A stretch of 64,000 nt of DNA, from the NCBI RefSeq assembly GCF_020360975.1, contig NW_025408669.1, positions 2,170,001-2,234,000 of the forward strand, given 5' to 3'. Numbering within the stretch: the first letter of the stretch is position 1; every line of letters starts with the position of its first letter. The notes under the pieces were generated by a model. It was not told where the DNA came from. It searched no databases and saw only the letters and a list, made by a program, of their open reading frames with translations. The translations under genes were made by a program, and so were the position numbers. This stretch comes from Hirsutella rhossiliensis (Eukaryota > Ascomycota > Sordariomycetes > Hypocreales > Ophiocordycipitaceae). This document shows, one piece after another, positions 23,308 through 34,910 of the stretch.

Positions 23308-26300
23308 AAAGGTTATAAGGAAGCTTTATAGTAAGTCTTATTATATAGGCTCTTTTTATTATAGTACCCCTTAATCTTTCTACCCCTCTATTCTAAGCCT
23401 AGGTATTCGGTGCTAATAAAAGGGGTAAAATACCCCTTTTTTAAAGCTAATTTAAGATATCCTTTATAAATAGCTCTTTATTAAACTATATCTTTTCTAC
23501 CTTATAGCTAAAGTAGGATTTTATTTAGTTAATAAAGTCTTAAAAGGTAAACCTATTATACTTACTTAAGTAAGTTTATAAGAAATAAAGGAAAACTATC
23601 TTTAAAAAAGCATTTATAAAAAACATTGCTATAATAAAGCTTTCTTAGTCCTTAGAGATATTAGTTTAGTTAACCTAAATTTCTTTATATAGCTAGTTTA
23701 GCTATAAAGGGGTTCGTCTAAATATTCGTCTCTTAGTTTTTTCTTAGCTATAGTATTTATATTTAATAGTCTTTAGGCCCTTAATTTAAACGCTTTATTA
23801 TTAGCCTAGCTTATATAAAGCTAGGGGGCCTAGGTAACTAAGTTATATATACTAAAGAAGGCCGTCTCTTTAGGCTACTAAAAGAGGGTCCTTAGAACCT
23901 ACCCTCCGTTAAGTAAGGAAAGCTAACTTCTTAAGAGATTCCTACTTATAAATAGGTCGGAATTTAAGAATAAATTAACCGAATTTCTCTTTAATAAGCT
24001 TAATTATTTAATTCTTTTAAACTAGCCTTAAAGTCTTAAATATTATATCTTAAAAGATTCCTTCCTTTTAAAGAAAGTAAAAGGAAATTAAGCTTATTAA
24101 AAATTAAGGGTAAAAAGATACCCTTTTTTATCGAGGAATTTATATAGACCTATTAAGTAATTTTATTATAAAATTTACCCTTCTATATCCCTTTATCTAT
24201 ATAGTCTATTCCTTAGTAATAAGGTATTCCCTTTATACTTTCTTAAAGGACTAGAATTATAAGAGTATATTATAGATATTAAGGGAAGTACTAAAGTTAA
24301 GGATAGCTAATTTTTATAGGGGATAGTTAAAGGGTCTTAATAAGCGGTCTTATTAATCTATAAGGAAGATAAAGGCTAGATTTACTATACTAACGATTTT
24401 TCCTTAAATTTATAATAGCAGTATTAGTTACTATTTCTTAGTACTTAAATCTCGTTTATCTTTTACTATAACGAGGGGTCTTCTTTAAAAGACTATTATA
24501 CTATTTCTTATAGCCTCTTTAAAGGGTTTAACTCTTTTAGGTTAGTTTTCCTTAAAGACCTATTAGTATTATAATAACTAATAGCTTAGGGATTTATAGG
24601 CTAGGTAGCTATTTTACTTAGTCTTTTATTTTTTTAAGGAATCCTTATCTTAATTTAAAACGTTTACTTAAAAACCCCCTTTTTTACCCTTTATTATTAA
24701 TTTTAATAAGGTTTAATTTTAACTAGTTCCTTAATTTTTTAACTAATAGACTAAAAGGTATATTAAGGGACTAGTTAAGCCGGTCTAACTAACGGGACTA
24801 AGGCCGGGCCTAGAGTAAGAGTTAGAGCTAGGGCTATAACTAAGGTAGCTATTAAAGATAGTATTAAGGCTCTCGATAAAGGAGGAGCTAAAGGGGCAAT
24901 AGCTATAGTAGTAGTAGCGGGGGCTATAGTAATAAAGGCTATAGTAGCTATAGCGGTAGTAGGTTAAGCTATCTAGGTCGAGTGCTAGCTATATAGGAAT
25001 AAAACTACTTATTATTATACTTAAGTAGCCTCTTTATTTAGATCCTAGCTAGCTTCTTAAAAGATAGTTAAGTAACCGTTATTAATAAGCTTTATTAATA
25101 AAGATATATCCTATAACTACTAGCTAGAAAGAGCTTTTATAAGAAAGTATTAGTTAGCTTTCTTAAGGATTTCTTCTTACTTAACTAGCTATAAAGAAGC
25201 TAGTAGGTTCTTAGTAAAAAAGGCTTCTAAGTATACTATATAGGTCTTCTTAATATAGTTAGTTATATAGCCCCTTAAGGGAGCTATTAAGGTCTTAAGC
25301 TTTAAAAGCTACTACCTAAGAGTTTTCTTTTTTTAAAGAGTAATTAGTTTTATAGTATTAATAGATTCCGTTATTATTATATAAGTAGTAGTTAGTAGCT
25401 TTATCTTATAAAGGTATTCCTATAGTAACTCTCGTAGTTACCTAAGGTAGTAGAAAAAGCTCTTTACTATATAAAGGTTAGCTTAAAAAAAAGGGAAGCT
25501 CCCTTTATAAATTCTATTACCTTAAAGTAAAGAGGGGGCTTAAGAGGGTCCTACTTATTAAAGAAGACTAAATTATAGATAGTTCTATCTATATAAGCCT
25601 ATAGCTCTTTTACCTACTTATCTTAATCTTAGGGCTTTATAAAAATCGTTTTATAGACTATAAGGGTAGTAAAAGAATCGTTTTTTAATATTATTATAGG
25701 GGAAGGGTAGAAAAGTTAATTAAAAATTAGCATTTCTAGTAAGAGGGGTAAAAGGAAGCTAGAAGGGATATAAGAAAGGTGCCTTTTATAGTAGTTAAAA
25801 GGTATAGGAATTTTATTCCTTCTAAGCTTATAACTCTTATAAAGAGAGATATAAGAAGTATATAAAAATATATAAAAGTAAAATTAAAAGTAAGGGGTTT
25901 GATAGGTAGGGTAGAGATATTTAATTCTTATAAGGGTAGTAATTATAGTAAGGGAGTAATTATTTTATTGCCTTAATTCTCTTTCTTTCCTTTATCTAAC
26001 GCCCTTCTTTATACCTATTTAATATCTTAATTAATAAAGAAGATCCTACTTAAAGAAGCTATTAATATCCTCTTAACTACTAAGCTTTTTACTAGTTTTT
26101 CCCCTCCTTTCTAGCTATTACCGGTATATCCGTCTTATCTCTCGCTACCTTTATAAGAAGCTATCGCTACTTTTACTTCCCCTCTTACCCTTACCTTTCT
26201 CTTTATACCTCCTTTTAGCTCCTTCCTTAAAACCTATTTTTTAGCTGCCTTAGTTCCTTATACTAAAGGATATCTCTAAGAACTATAAAATTAAGCTATA

Positions 26301-27600
26301 CTTCGCGATAATTTTCTAGCTATTTAAGCTACTAGCTATTATATAAAGCTTTAAAATCTATATCTTAATTAGCTATAGTAATAGTAGCTAGCTTAAGGAT
26401 ATACTTAAGCTATTACTTTATTTTAATAACTTAATTAATCTTTATAAACTAGCTATTAAGATCTTATAAAACCTTTTTTTATTTTCGAGGCTATAGATAA
26501 TATAATTAATACTTAAGCTATTATATTTAAAGCTAGGTAGCTATACGATACTTATTTTAATTATTAAGAGCGCGGCTAACTTTACTAAAATATAGTTAGA
26601 TTATATAGTTAACTTAACCGCGATTTTCTAGCCCTTTAATAAAGTAGTAAACTTCTTATAATTATTTAGGCGTTTTAAGGGCATTATTATTAGCTAAGGG
26701 GCTAATATTCTTCCTTTTTAATAGTATTAATAGTATTAATAGCTATAGTAAGACAAAGTAGCTTAATAAGGGCTTTACTATATTAATTAGCTATAAACTA
26801 AACCTATATTAACCTCCCTTAATATTCGTTTTAGTTAAGCTAGCCTACTAAGCTTTATAGTAAATATAAAGGAAGGTAGCCTTATTAATTAGCGCTATAT
26901 TATCGAAAGATATAATTTTCTTAATTTAATATTAGTATATAGCTTTAATAGGTAAGAAAACTAAGGTATTAAGTAGTTAAAGGATATATAAAAAGTATAA
27001 TAATACGAAAAGAAAATATATACTATTTTAAAAGTATTTATATATAAAATTATTAGTCTAATAACTCTTATAGCTATTAATAATAAAAAGAGTATTACCT
27101 TATTTATAGTACTTTATTTAAAGAATAAAAACTATTTTAGCTATTAAATAATAATAGAATTACTTATATAGCCCTTTAAGAAAGTAATAAAGTCTTAATC
27201 TTATAAAAATTAAGTTTATTAAGAAACTATTAATATTAAAGGTCTTAACCCTTAAAAACTATAAAGGGAGTTAAGGCCTAGCTTATAATAAAGATATATT
27301 TAACTATTATAGTTTAATAATATAATCTTAGCTACTTTTTAAGAGTCTCTTACTTCTCTAAGCTCCTTAGTACTAGACTATTAAAGCTAAGGCCTTAAAG
27401 GATACCTATTCTATTTATATTAAAGTAGGACTTTAATAAGATTACCTATATAGCCGGTAGCTTAAGTAATTAAAACTATTCCTTAATATAGGCTATAGAG
27501 GTACCGTTAATATAAGTAGAATTAAGAGATCTACCTTTAATAGTATTATTATTATTAAGATTATACTAGTAACCTATCTAGAGGTATCTAGAACTTCGAC
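23308..27600. other. 4.3-kb unidentified, RIP-saturated AT-rich relic
   Basis: CG, CA and TG are all scarce here, more so than in the Gypsy relics. On the plus strand several long stretches read through if TAG/TAA are taken as former Gln/Trp codons (for example 24,150-24,720 and 26,280-27,500), which suggests a decayed large transposon protein or two. I could not match either to a known family, and the frames of the two stretches differ. No LTRs, terminal repeats or tandem arrays were seen. No functional gene is supported. Confidence 0.45.
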
Positions 27601-27899
27601 GTTAAATAGGAGGGAAAAACCAAAGTGCCTAGAGGAAAACCCTCCCCTCTTTCGTAGCTAGTCCGCCCTTATACCGGGTCGCGGTTACAATACGTAGGAA
27701 TCTTACGCTAGCTATCTTAGGTATCGTTATAGTTAGTCGGAATCGCATTAGCCCCGCTATAAAGTAACCTTAGAAAGTAACTCCTTTATATACGCGGGGT
27801 ATATAGCGTTAATCGGTAGTACGAGCGTTTTTAGTTAACGGTTAATAGTTAATTATATAATTATCTCCGACCTTATCCTATAACGATATCTTTCCGGGC

Positions 27900-28235
27900 T
27901 CTGCCTTATTTTTCCGCCGTAAGGCTTAGCGGGCTATTTTTATTAATGCCGGCCTTTAGCCGGGCCGGTAGTCGGGTTATCGCACCGGCTTCGCGCCGTA
28001 CTTATCGAGTTACTGGTATCGGCCCCGGGTTTTTGTTTTCCTGGTCGGGGGGCCCGGACCGGGGTTAGGGGGAGGTCCTAACGAATTCGTCGCTAGGTCC
28101 GGGTAGGCGAGGTCCGGGCCGGCCTACTTGCAGCGGGGCTAGACTGCTGGTGTATTTATAAGCGCTTCTAGAAGCGCTGATTGGCCAATTAATAAGTAGG
28201 TTGGCGCAGTCTGCTGGTCCGACTAAAAATTAATC
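27900..28235. other. GC-rich island inside the RIP zone
   Basis: The sequence changes abruptly to GC-rich and palindromic (for example CCGGCCTTTAGCCGGGCCGG at about 27950) and keeps many CA and TG dinucleotides, unlike the DNA on both sides. This is what a single-copy or short sequence that escaped RIP would look like. It is not coding in any frame. The promoter-like block and tRNA-like sequence listed next lie at its right end. Confidence 0.5.
28153..28189 (-). promoter_or_regulatory. Promoter-like block: CCAAT palindrome, heat-shock-like palindrome, TATA box
   Basis: On the minus strand, in order: ATTGGCCAAT (28180-28189, contains a CCAAT box), the perfect 18-bp palindrome AGCGCTTCTAGAAGCGCT (28161-28178) with a TTCTAGAA core of the TTCnnGAA heat-shock-factor type, and TATAAATA (28153-28160) immediately after. 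The spacing and order suit an RNA polymerase II promoter firing leftward into the GC-rich island, possibly the promoter of an LTR. Function is inferred from motifs only. Confidence 0.45.
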
Positions 28236-28236
28236 G

Positions 28237-28316
28237 TGCCCCCGGCCGGATTCGAACCGACTCTAGCGTTGTGGCTAGCAGGCTTCCTAGGTATATGACC
28301 ACTATACTACGAGGGT
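28237..28316 (-). tRNA. tRNA-like sequence, probably a decayed tRNA or SINE head
   Basis: On the minus strand: a 7-bp acceptor pairing ACCCTCG (28316-28310) with CGGGGGC (28244-28238) with one mismatch at the first pair, explained by RIP of GTGCCC to GTACCC; a D arm GTAT/ATAC with the loop AGTGGTCAT; a T arm GTCGG/CCGGC with loop TTCGAAT and B box GGTTCGAATCC; and a discriminator A. A T5 run follows (minus strand, about 28225-28230), suiting RNA polymerase III termination. The anticodon region is about 29 nt and does not fold into a normal 5+7 arm, so no anticodon is assigned. An intron, a decayed gene, or a tRNA-derived SINE are all possible. Confidence 0.5.
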
Positions 28317-28330
28317 ACCTTTAATAGTAT

Positions 28331-29090
28331 TAATCTCTAGGTTCTAGGCTAAAAAGCCCGAAATCTACTACTTCTTAAGCGGACGGGTATCGCCGCCGGC
28401 CTTAACGATACGGCCGGCGAATTCCTTAACCTAATAATACGTTAGAGGTAGCCTAAGGGCGGCCTAGGTAAGAACCTAGTTAGTAAGGTATTTTTCCTGC
28501 TCTTAGCTAAGCCTCTAATATACCTCTTTTGCCTCCTTAATAAGCAGAGCCCCTTTAAGATATATATAGAGGGTCCCTCTTAAAATACCTTACTTTCGAT
28601 TAATATAAAGCTAAGGTATCCCGTTTTTAATAGCTTTAAGTACTTCTTAGAGCTAGTTTTCGGTTTACTTAGAAAGCTAAGGTATTACTAATATAAATAG
28701 TATTTATTTTATAATTATAGGGTAAGGGATATACGAGAAAACATAGTTATAATATAATATATTTAACGACGCGATAGTATTATAGAGAGTGCCGGTATTA
28801 AGGTATGCCGGACTTTAGGTAGGCTAATTTATAGAGTAAGAGTTAAGGAGGTTATATAAGCGGAGTAGAGTTAGATAAAGGAGGGGGCTATATATTAGAT
28901 ATAGCCGGCCGATAGGGATAACGGTAAGAGAGAGAGAGAGAGAGGAAGAAAAGGAGAATCGAGTAGAGGGGGGGAGGGAGTATAGGTATTCTTATAGCAA
29001 TCACGTATACAGCGACGGGCTAAAAAGGGAAGGGGCTTGCCTAAAGCGGAAGGCGGTGGGGGTCGACGGGGAATTTGCAACGACCGACTT
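28331..29090. other. Last RIP-decayed segment before gene space
   Basis: AT-rich sequence with the RIP signature and no recognisable domain. It contains a short GA microsatellite (about 28926-28945). The signature stops near 29,090, where CA and TG return to normal frequency within a few tens of bases. The ORF 28895-29080 on the minus strand is a low-complexity chance frame over the GA tract. Confidence 0.5.
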
Positions 29091-29274
29091 TACAGCCAGA
29101 TTATCGACTTCCCTAACTAATATCGCGTTAACAACCATCTACCGCACTTTTATTCACATATTTCTACTCGCTGCAGCCTCCTAGAAGCCCTCCGCTTACG
29201 AGTCTCTTTTGCAGCTGCTTTAAACCACCGCCTGCGTGCGCTGTCTGCTTTCGACTTCGCAGCCTCGACCGCCC

Positions 29275-29279
29275 ACGAC
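29275..29279. other. Target site duplication ACGAC (left)
   Basis: ACGAC precedes the left LTR and recurs at 35086-35090 directly after the right LTR. It marks a single Ty3/Gypsy insertion event. Confidence 0.92.
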
Positions 29280-29456
29280 TGTAAGGGGCTACGCCCCGAT
29301 GTGTAGATCTGGCATGGCCAGACTAGTCACGTGCGAGCGCCACGGACACGACTCCTAAAGGGAGCGATGTAGACACGTCTCCCCTTTACACTCTTTGTAG
29401 CTCAATTTACATCAATTACGCCCAGCACCTGTGCTAACAGTGCTGACCCTGTAACA
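29280..29456 (+). repeat. Gypsy 5' LTR
   Basis: 177 bp, starts TGTAAGGGG and ends GTAACA. The inferred transcript start, from self-priming complementarity, is near 29397, which would give a U3 of about 117 bp and an R-U5 of about 60 bp. Confidence 0.9.
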
Positions 29457-29467
29457 TATTGAGCTAC
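29397..29467 (+). promoter_or_regulatory. Self-priming pair: 5' transcript end and primer-binding site
   Basis: GTAGCTCAAT at 29397-29406 within the LTR is the exact reverse complement of ATTGAGCTAC at 29458-29467, which starts two bases after the LTR. In Tf1 and related chromoviruses the first bases of the mRNA fold back onto such a site and prime minus-strand synthesis instead of a tRNA. No tRNA-type TGG primer site follows the LTR, which supports this reading. Confidence 0.75.
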
Positions 29468-29483
29468 CAGTTAACAAAAGACA

Positions 29484-29583
29484 GGACAGACAGAAGGACA
29501 GACAGCAGGACAGACAGCAGGACAGACAGCAGGACAGACAGCAGGACAGACAGCAGGACAGTCAGCAGGACAGACAGCAAGAC
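29484..29583 (+). repeat. Tandem repeat, 12-bp unit (ACAGCAGGACAG type)
   Basis: About seven to eight imperfect copies of a 12-bp unit in the leader between the primer-binding site and gag. Because 12 is a multiple of three, both strands stay open and give low-complexity frames (DSRT and LLSV repeats) that are not proteins. It has no spacers, so it is not a CRISPR array. Confidence 0.85.
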
Positions 29584-29661
29584 AGGCGATAGGCTAAACG
29601 ACGAGACGGACGATCGATCGGACGACGAGACGGACGAACAAGATGGAGGACAATAGTAGTT

Positions 29662-30941
29662 ATGCAGGGGCACCGCGACCGGCGGCGCAACGAGCCGATG
29701 GAGGGAAGGAGCAAGAGCTCTGCAGATCTTATCTGGGATCGCGGGAGACGAAGAACTGCGGAAGATGTTCACCGGCTAGGCCTAGCAGCGCCACCGTTGA
29801 CACCCAGCCCGGGGGTGCTCAGTACCCCGGCGATCTTACCCGTCGAACCGAGGCCGGAAGCAGCCCAGGAAATGGACCGTGGCAAGAAGCGCAAGCCGAT
29901 GACTTGGCCGAAGTGGAACGGTCAACCCGAGTCCTTCCACTTCTACCTCGACCGTCTGGTATTTAAGTACAATACCGACGAAGAGGAGGTAAACGGCAAT
30001 AACAACGTCGTGTGGTACGAGATCCTGCAGACCTTGCCGGATCAGATGATGAGGAGAGTCGAGGGTTTTTGGAGGCAAGAGAGCGCGAAGGGCAACCCAG
30101 ACCCCCGGAAATTCTTCTCGCACCTAGCCCAGACGTTCGGCAGCGTGCAGCAGACAGAGAGGGCGCAGGACAGGCTGCGCACCCTCATTCAACGAGACAG
30201 CCAAGAGTTTGGGAAGTTCCTCCCTGAATTCGAGGAAACATTGACCAAAGCGGGCGGCGCGAGCTGGGATAATGCTTCCAAGCTCGCATGGCTACGGAAC
30301 TCGATCTCTCCTGCTCTCCGTGAGCAACTAGTCCCGGTTATCATGCCGAAGGACTACAACGAGTACATCCAACGTCTACACCCGATTGCTTGGGCGTTCG
30401 AGCACACCGCGAAGTTTAAGGCGTTGCAGAGGAAGCAGGGCTCCGCGGGCAACGTGACCAAGGGCAGGCATCAGGCATCGGCAACATCCAGGTCGCCGGT
30501 AACGACAACACCCCGGCACCGTCAGCAACGTTACCCGCCGAGCAGAACGCACGTGACGCACGCGACCATGACGGCGACGTAATAATGACGGTTACACGCA
30601 CTCAGGGGCAGGGTCAGAGAGGACGGGCGAACGGCCAGGGGTCAAGTGGAACGAGCAAGACGGTTCGCTTCCAGCCCAGGTCAGGACGGAAGCAACGGGC
30701 GAGGTGGGTATCCGAGGACGAACGGAATAAACGCCGTGACGAGGGTCGTTGTCTCCGCTGCGGCGACAACACCCATTTCATTGCCGCTTGCCCCTACTCG
30801 CCAGGACAGGACCCTAGCCGGTCGAGGGATGTAAAAGTCCGCACCGCTAGGATCATGCCCTTGCTGGAAGATGATGGTAACGACTCTAGTGAGGAAGAGT
30901 CAGGACTTAGCGAGACCCCATCCCTCTCGTGCAATGCGTAG
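29662..30941 (+). pseudogene. Gypsy Gag, broken by a frameshift
   Basis: The frame from 29662 encodes a Gag capsid-like region (WPKWNGQPESFHFYLDRL at about residues 82-99, then a helical retrotransposon-gag segment) and ends at 30582. The natural continuation is in the -1 frame: upstream of the ATG at 30585 that frame already reads a Gag-like linker (NDNTPAPSATLPAEQ...GDVIMT), so a single-base change between about 30440 and 30490 broke the gene. The second frame holds the zinc knuckle CLRCGDNTHFIAAC, a complete C-X2-C-X4-H-X4-C. The frame changes again near 30930. A programmed shift is less likely because no slippery site is evident. Confidence 0.8.
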
Positions 30942-33900
30942 CCTCGAAACAAAGACGGGTCTCGAGGCCAAAGAACGGAGCAGTGGCAAAGAAGAGAAGT
31001 TCTCAGGAAAAATGGAAGTTGGTCCTACAATAATTCGAAGCATTATCAATAGGACCAATCTCTTCTCCTCACTCGTAGACGAGGGATGCCAGTGCTACGC
31101 CGCGGTTGACGAAGAAGTCGTCGAAAAGTTGGAAGTTCCTATAGTGGAAATAGCACCGCGAGCTATTACAGGAGCATCAGGGGCAATGGAAGGAGCAACG
31201 ATTAGGGGCCTCGTATGGCTATCAATGGAGGTCAACGGCCACATACAGACGATCTGTGCCTACGTGGTGCCCTGATTGGAATTCCCTAATCCTAGGAAAA
31301 CCCTGGTTATGCCACACAAAGTCGTACTCAGTGCCCCACGAGAAACGACTATGGCATGAACCTACACAAGACTGGGTAGATCACCTCGGGAAGGAGAATA
31401 TTCTGCGAAAGCCAAGGAGTTCGAAGAAGCAAAGCACGTACTAGCCAGTACCTTTGTGGGTTACTTTGAAAGGATCCGCAAGCAGGAAGGAAGAGAGGCA
31501 GCTGCCACGGCGATTTTCGCTATCAGCATGAAGGATATCGAAAGGGCGTTATCACCAAAGAAACCCATGTCAGAAGCAGAGCTACGCCGAACGATACCCC
31601 AGCGGTTCCACGATTTACTGCCTCTATTTATGAAGAAGGAAGCTGATAAGCTGAATCCTCATAAGCCAGGCATAGACCACGAAATCAGAATCAAGGAGGA
31701 CCCGAATGGCCAGCAGTTACCACTACCGTATGGAGCACTATACGGTATGTCACGAGAGGAACTCCTGGTTCTTAAGAAGACTTACGAGACCTAGTGGATA
31801 AAGGATTTATCCGTGCAAGCAGTTCAGAAGCAGCAGCTCCAGTCCTGTTTGTGAGGAAACCAGGTGGCGGGCTGCGATTCTGTTGTGACTACAGAGCGTT
31901 GAACGCAATCACTAAGTCGGACCGTTACCCCTTCCTCTAATAGGGACACACTTCGCAACCTAAAAGATGCGAAGTGGTTCACTAAGGTCGACGTGGTACA
32001 AGCGTTCCATAAAGTACGGGTTGCAGAAGGAGACGAGTGGAAGACAGCGTTCCGCACCCGGTACGGTCTCTTCGAATGGATGGTTACCCCGTTCGGGCTA
32101 AGTGGCGCGCCAGCAACCTTCCAGCGGTATATTAACGGTATCCTACGAGACTACCTCGACGAGTTCGCCTCTGCTTATATGGACGATATACTTATCTATT
32201 CGAGCGGGAGCAGAGAAGACCATTTCCGGAAGGTACGGTTAGTTTTAGAACGCCTCGCCGAGCATGGACTACACCTAGACCCGGAGAAATGCGAATTTGG
32301 AGTCAAGCGGATTAAGTACCTAGGATTCATTATTCACGCAGGAATTGGCATTCAGGCAGATCCCGACAAGATACGAGCAATAGTCGAGTGGGCAGTCCCC
32401 GTTACCCAGAAGGGGGTGCGCAGTTTTCTAGGATTCGTTAACTACTACCGGATATTTATACCGCAAGCCTCGAAATAACTGCACCCTAACAGCACTAACA
32501 GGAAAGGGGACTAAGTTCAAGTGGACGGACGAGCACGATATGGCGTTCCAGACACTAAAGACGCTATTTACGAACGCCCTATTCTTACTCAATGGGATTT
32601 CGAGAGGCCAACCTTCGTAGAAGCAGACTGTAGCGGCTGGGCGCTTGGGGCACACTTACGCAGGAAGTCGACGGACAACGCAAGCCAGTAGCGTTCCACT
32701 CGCAGAAGCTATCACCGGCTGAGCGCAACTACCCAATCCATGATAAGGAAATGCTCGCTATTATTCGTTGTCTCGAACAATGGTCAGCCGAGCTACGAAG
32801 CTGTGATAACTTCGTTATCCTTACCGACCATAAGAACCTCGAGTATTTCATGACGCGCCAACAGATCGGAAAGGCAGGCACGTTGGGCTGAATATCTCTC
32901 GCGTTTTAACTTCCAGCTCCAGTACCGTCCGGGACGGGAAGCAGTGGTGCCAGACGCGCTCTCTCGCCGCGAACAGGACCGACCAAACGAAGCGGATCAC
33001 GAAGCACGAGATATGCAGCTTATTCCAGAAGCAGCCCTACGTACCTACGTCGGAGTAACGTCGACTCAAGCGGGAGAAGGCGAAGAAGAACACACGGTTT
33101 TCCACGACCCAGAGCTACAACAATTATGGCAGCAAACGGCAAACCAGGATCCAGTCTTTACAAGCGTTTATAACGCGGTACGAAACGGATCTCGGTCCTC
33201 GACCCCAAGCTTAAGCTGAAGGTACAAGTCGCCGAGTGCTTTATTGATCCTCGGGGGCACCTACGACTACGTGGCCGCTTATGGGTGCCAGGCGCACCGA
33301 TCACGACAGAAGCAGCAGCCAAGGCAGCACCGCTAGAGCAGGAGTCGCTAAACGAATTACGGGGCTCCTTAATCCAGAAGGTTCATGACTCCCATGTAGT
33401 AGGCCACCCGGGACGGGAAGGGACGATAGAAGCCGTATCCAGGGACTTCTACTGGCCGCTAATGCAACAGCATATCCGACGTTTCTTGCGTAACTGCGAT
33501 GTCTGCGGCCGTACGAAGATATGGCGCGAGCATAAAGGGGTCTACTTAGACCGCTACCCGTACCGGACCGCTTCTTCCGCCAGATACAGATGGACTTTAT
33601 TACGGACCTCCCTTGCGAACGGTAACCGCTGCCTCTGGGTTATCAAGGACCGGCTAAGTAAGGAAGTTATACTCGAACCGATGCCAACGATGGAAGCGGA
33701 AGCATGTGCAGAGCGTTTTCTATGGTGCTTCGCCCGCTACCACTGGTGGCCCGACGCTATAACGAGCGATAGGGGCTCGAATTGGGTAGGCCGCTTTGGA
33801 GGCACATGTGCAAGTTACTGGGGATCGACCAGCAGCTAAGCACGGCGTACCACCCCCAAACCGACGGAGGCCCTGAGAGGATGAACCAAGAAGTACAGGC

Positions 33901-34905
33901 ATACCTCCGCGCCGTGATTAACCAGAACCAGAACGACTGGGATAAGTGGGTTCCCGCGGCTCAGATGGCGTTAAACGGTCGGGTCAATACCTCTATAGGG
34001 ATGTCCCCATTCTTCGCTATACACGGCTATGAGCCGAAGTCACCAGTTCCCTCGTTACGGAAGCATATGCGGAAGAGTATCCTCAGCATTCGCCAGAAAC
34101 CAGGGCAAAGAAATTTGTTACCAAACTACAACAGATTACGGACCTCTGCCAAGCATCAATGGCGACAGCTACGCAGCAACAAGAACGCTTCGCTAACAGA
34201 CGACGGAACGCGGCAGAACGCTTCGAAGTAGGCGATAAGGTTTGGCTTGACTTACGGAACTACGCGTCAGAGCGACCTAAGAAGAAGTTCGACTGGCTGC
34301 ACGCTAAGTATACGATAAGCAAGGTACTCGACCCGTACACGGTTGAACTAGCAGACCTCCCGAGGGGCTGCTATAATAGGTTCCACGTCGACCAACTCCG
34401 GAGAGCGGGGACGGACCCAATGCCTGGTCAGCAACGCACAGACGCTCAACCCCATCTATCCAAGTAGACGGGGAGGCTCACCAAGTAGTAGAGGAAATAC
34501 TATGCGCTAGGTGGAAGAGAACCGGCCGCGGCCGTAGGCGGAAGTCCTTGTACGCTGGCAAGGTTGGCAAGACCCGACCTGGACCTCTTTAGACAATATG
34601 CAACAGACAGCGGCCTTGGATAAGTACGAACAGAGATACGGCCCGGCTCTCGAAAACGATGGACCATACCAGCACCGACGAGTGGCAACGGAAGCACAGC
34701 CGGCCCAAATCCAGGGGCAAGTCGAAGGAATACAACCACAGCTGCAGATACAGGGCAAGAGAATACGCGGACCACTACGGGCTAGGACTAATGGCGACGC
34801 CCCGTCGATAGTAACGGCACCAGACCCTATAGACGACGGCCCTACGATCGTTGTAGAGGGGACCAGGAACAGGAAAAAGGGCACCAGCGCCAGAGAGGAG
34901 TAGGG
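30942..34905 (+). pseudogene. Gypsy Pol (protease, RT, RNase H, integrase, chromodomain), multiply broken
   Basis: Protease region about 31000-31275 (NLFSSLVDEGCQCYAAVDEE, where the family has LIDSG at the active site). RT about 31560-32470, with [17 protein letters not shown], then VTPFGLSGAPATFQ and catalytic AYMDDILIYS. RNase H about 32480-32950, shifted. Integrase about 33285-34150: zinc finger H..H...CDVCG (33380-33515), SDRGSNWVG (33765) and LSTAYHPQTDGGPERMNQ (33838). GPY-like LPRGCYNRFHVDQL near 34350. Chromodomain 34541-34640 (VRWQGWQDPTWTSLDNM). Frames change near 31270, 31445, 31785, 31950, 32480, 32930, 33225 and 33790, among others. Confidence 0.85.
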
Positions 34906-34910
34906 GTTAA
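34890..34910 (+). other. Polypurine tract before the 3' LTR
   Basis: The purine-rich stretch AGAGAGGAGTAGGGGTTAA abuts the 3' LTR start at 34911, the usual place for plus-strand priming. Confidence 0.65.

Noticed and set aside
28237..28316. Assignment of a specific amino acid (Asp, His or Val) to the tRNA-like sequence
   Set aside because: The anticodon arm does not fold into a normal 5-bp stem and 7-nt loop, so any anticodon would be a guess.
29484..29583. CRISPR-like array
   Set aside because: Repeats are contiguous 12-mers without spacers, in a eukaryotic retrotransposon leader.
29459..29772. Overlapping ORFs of DSRT and LLSV repeats on both strands
   Set aside because: They are products of the 12-bp tandem repeat in the Gypsy leader, open on both strands because the unit is a multiple of three.
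30440..30600. Programmed -1 frameshift between Gag and the zinc-knuckle frame
   Set aside because: The second frame already reads Gag-like linker well upstream of the first stop, many other frame breaks exist, and no slippery heptamer is evident. A mutation is simpler.
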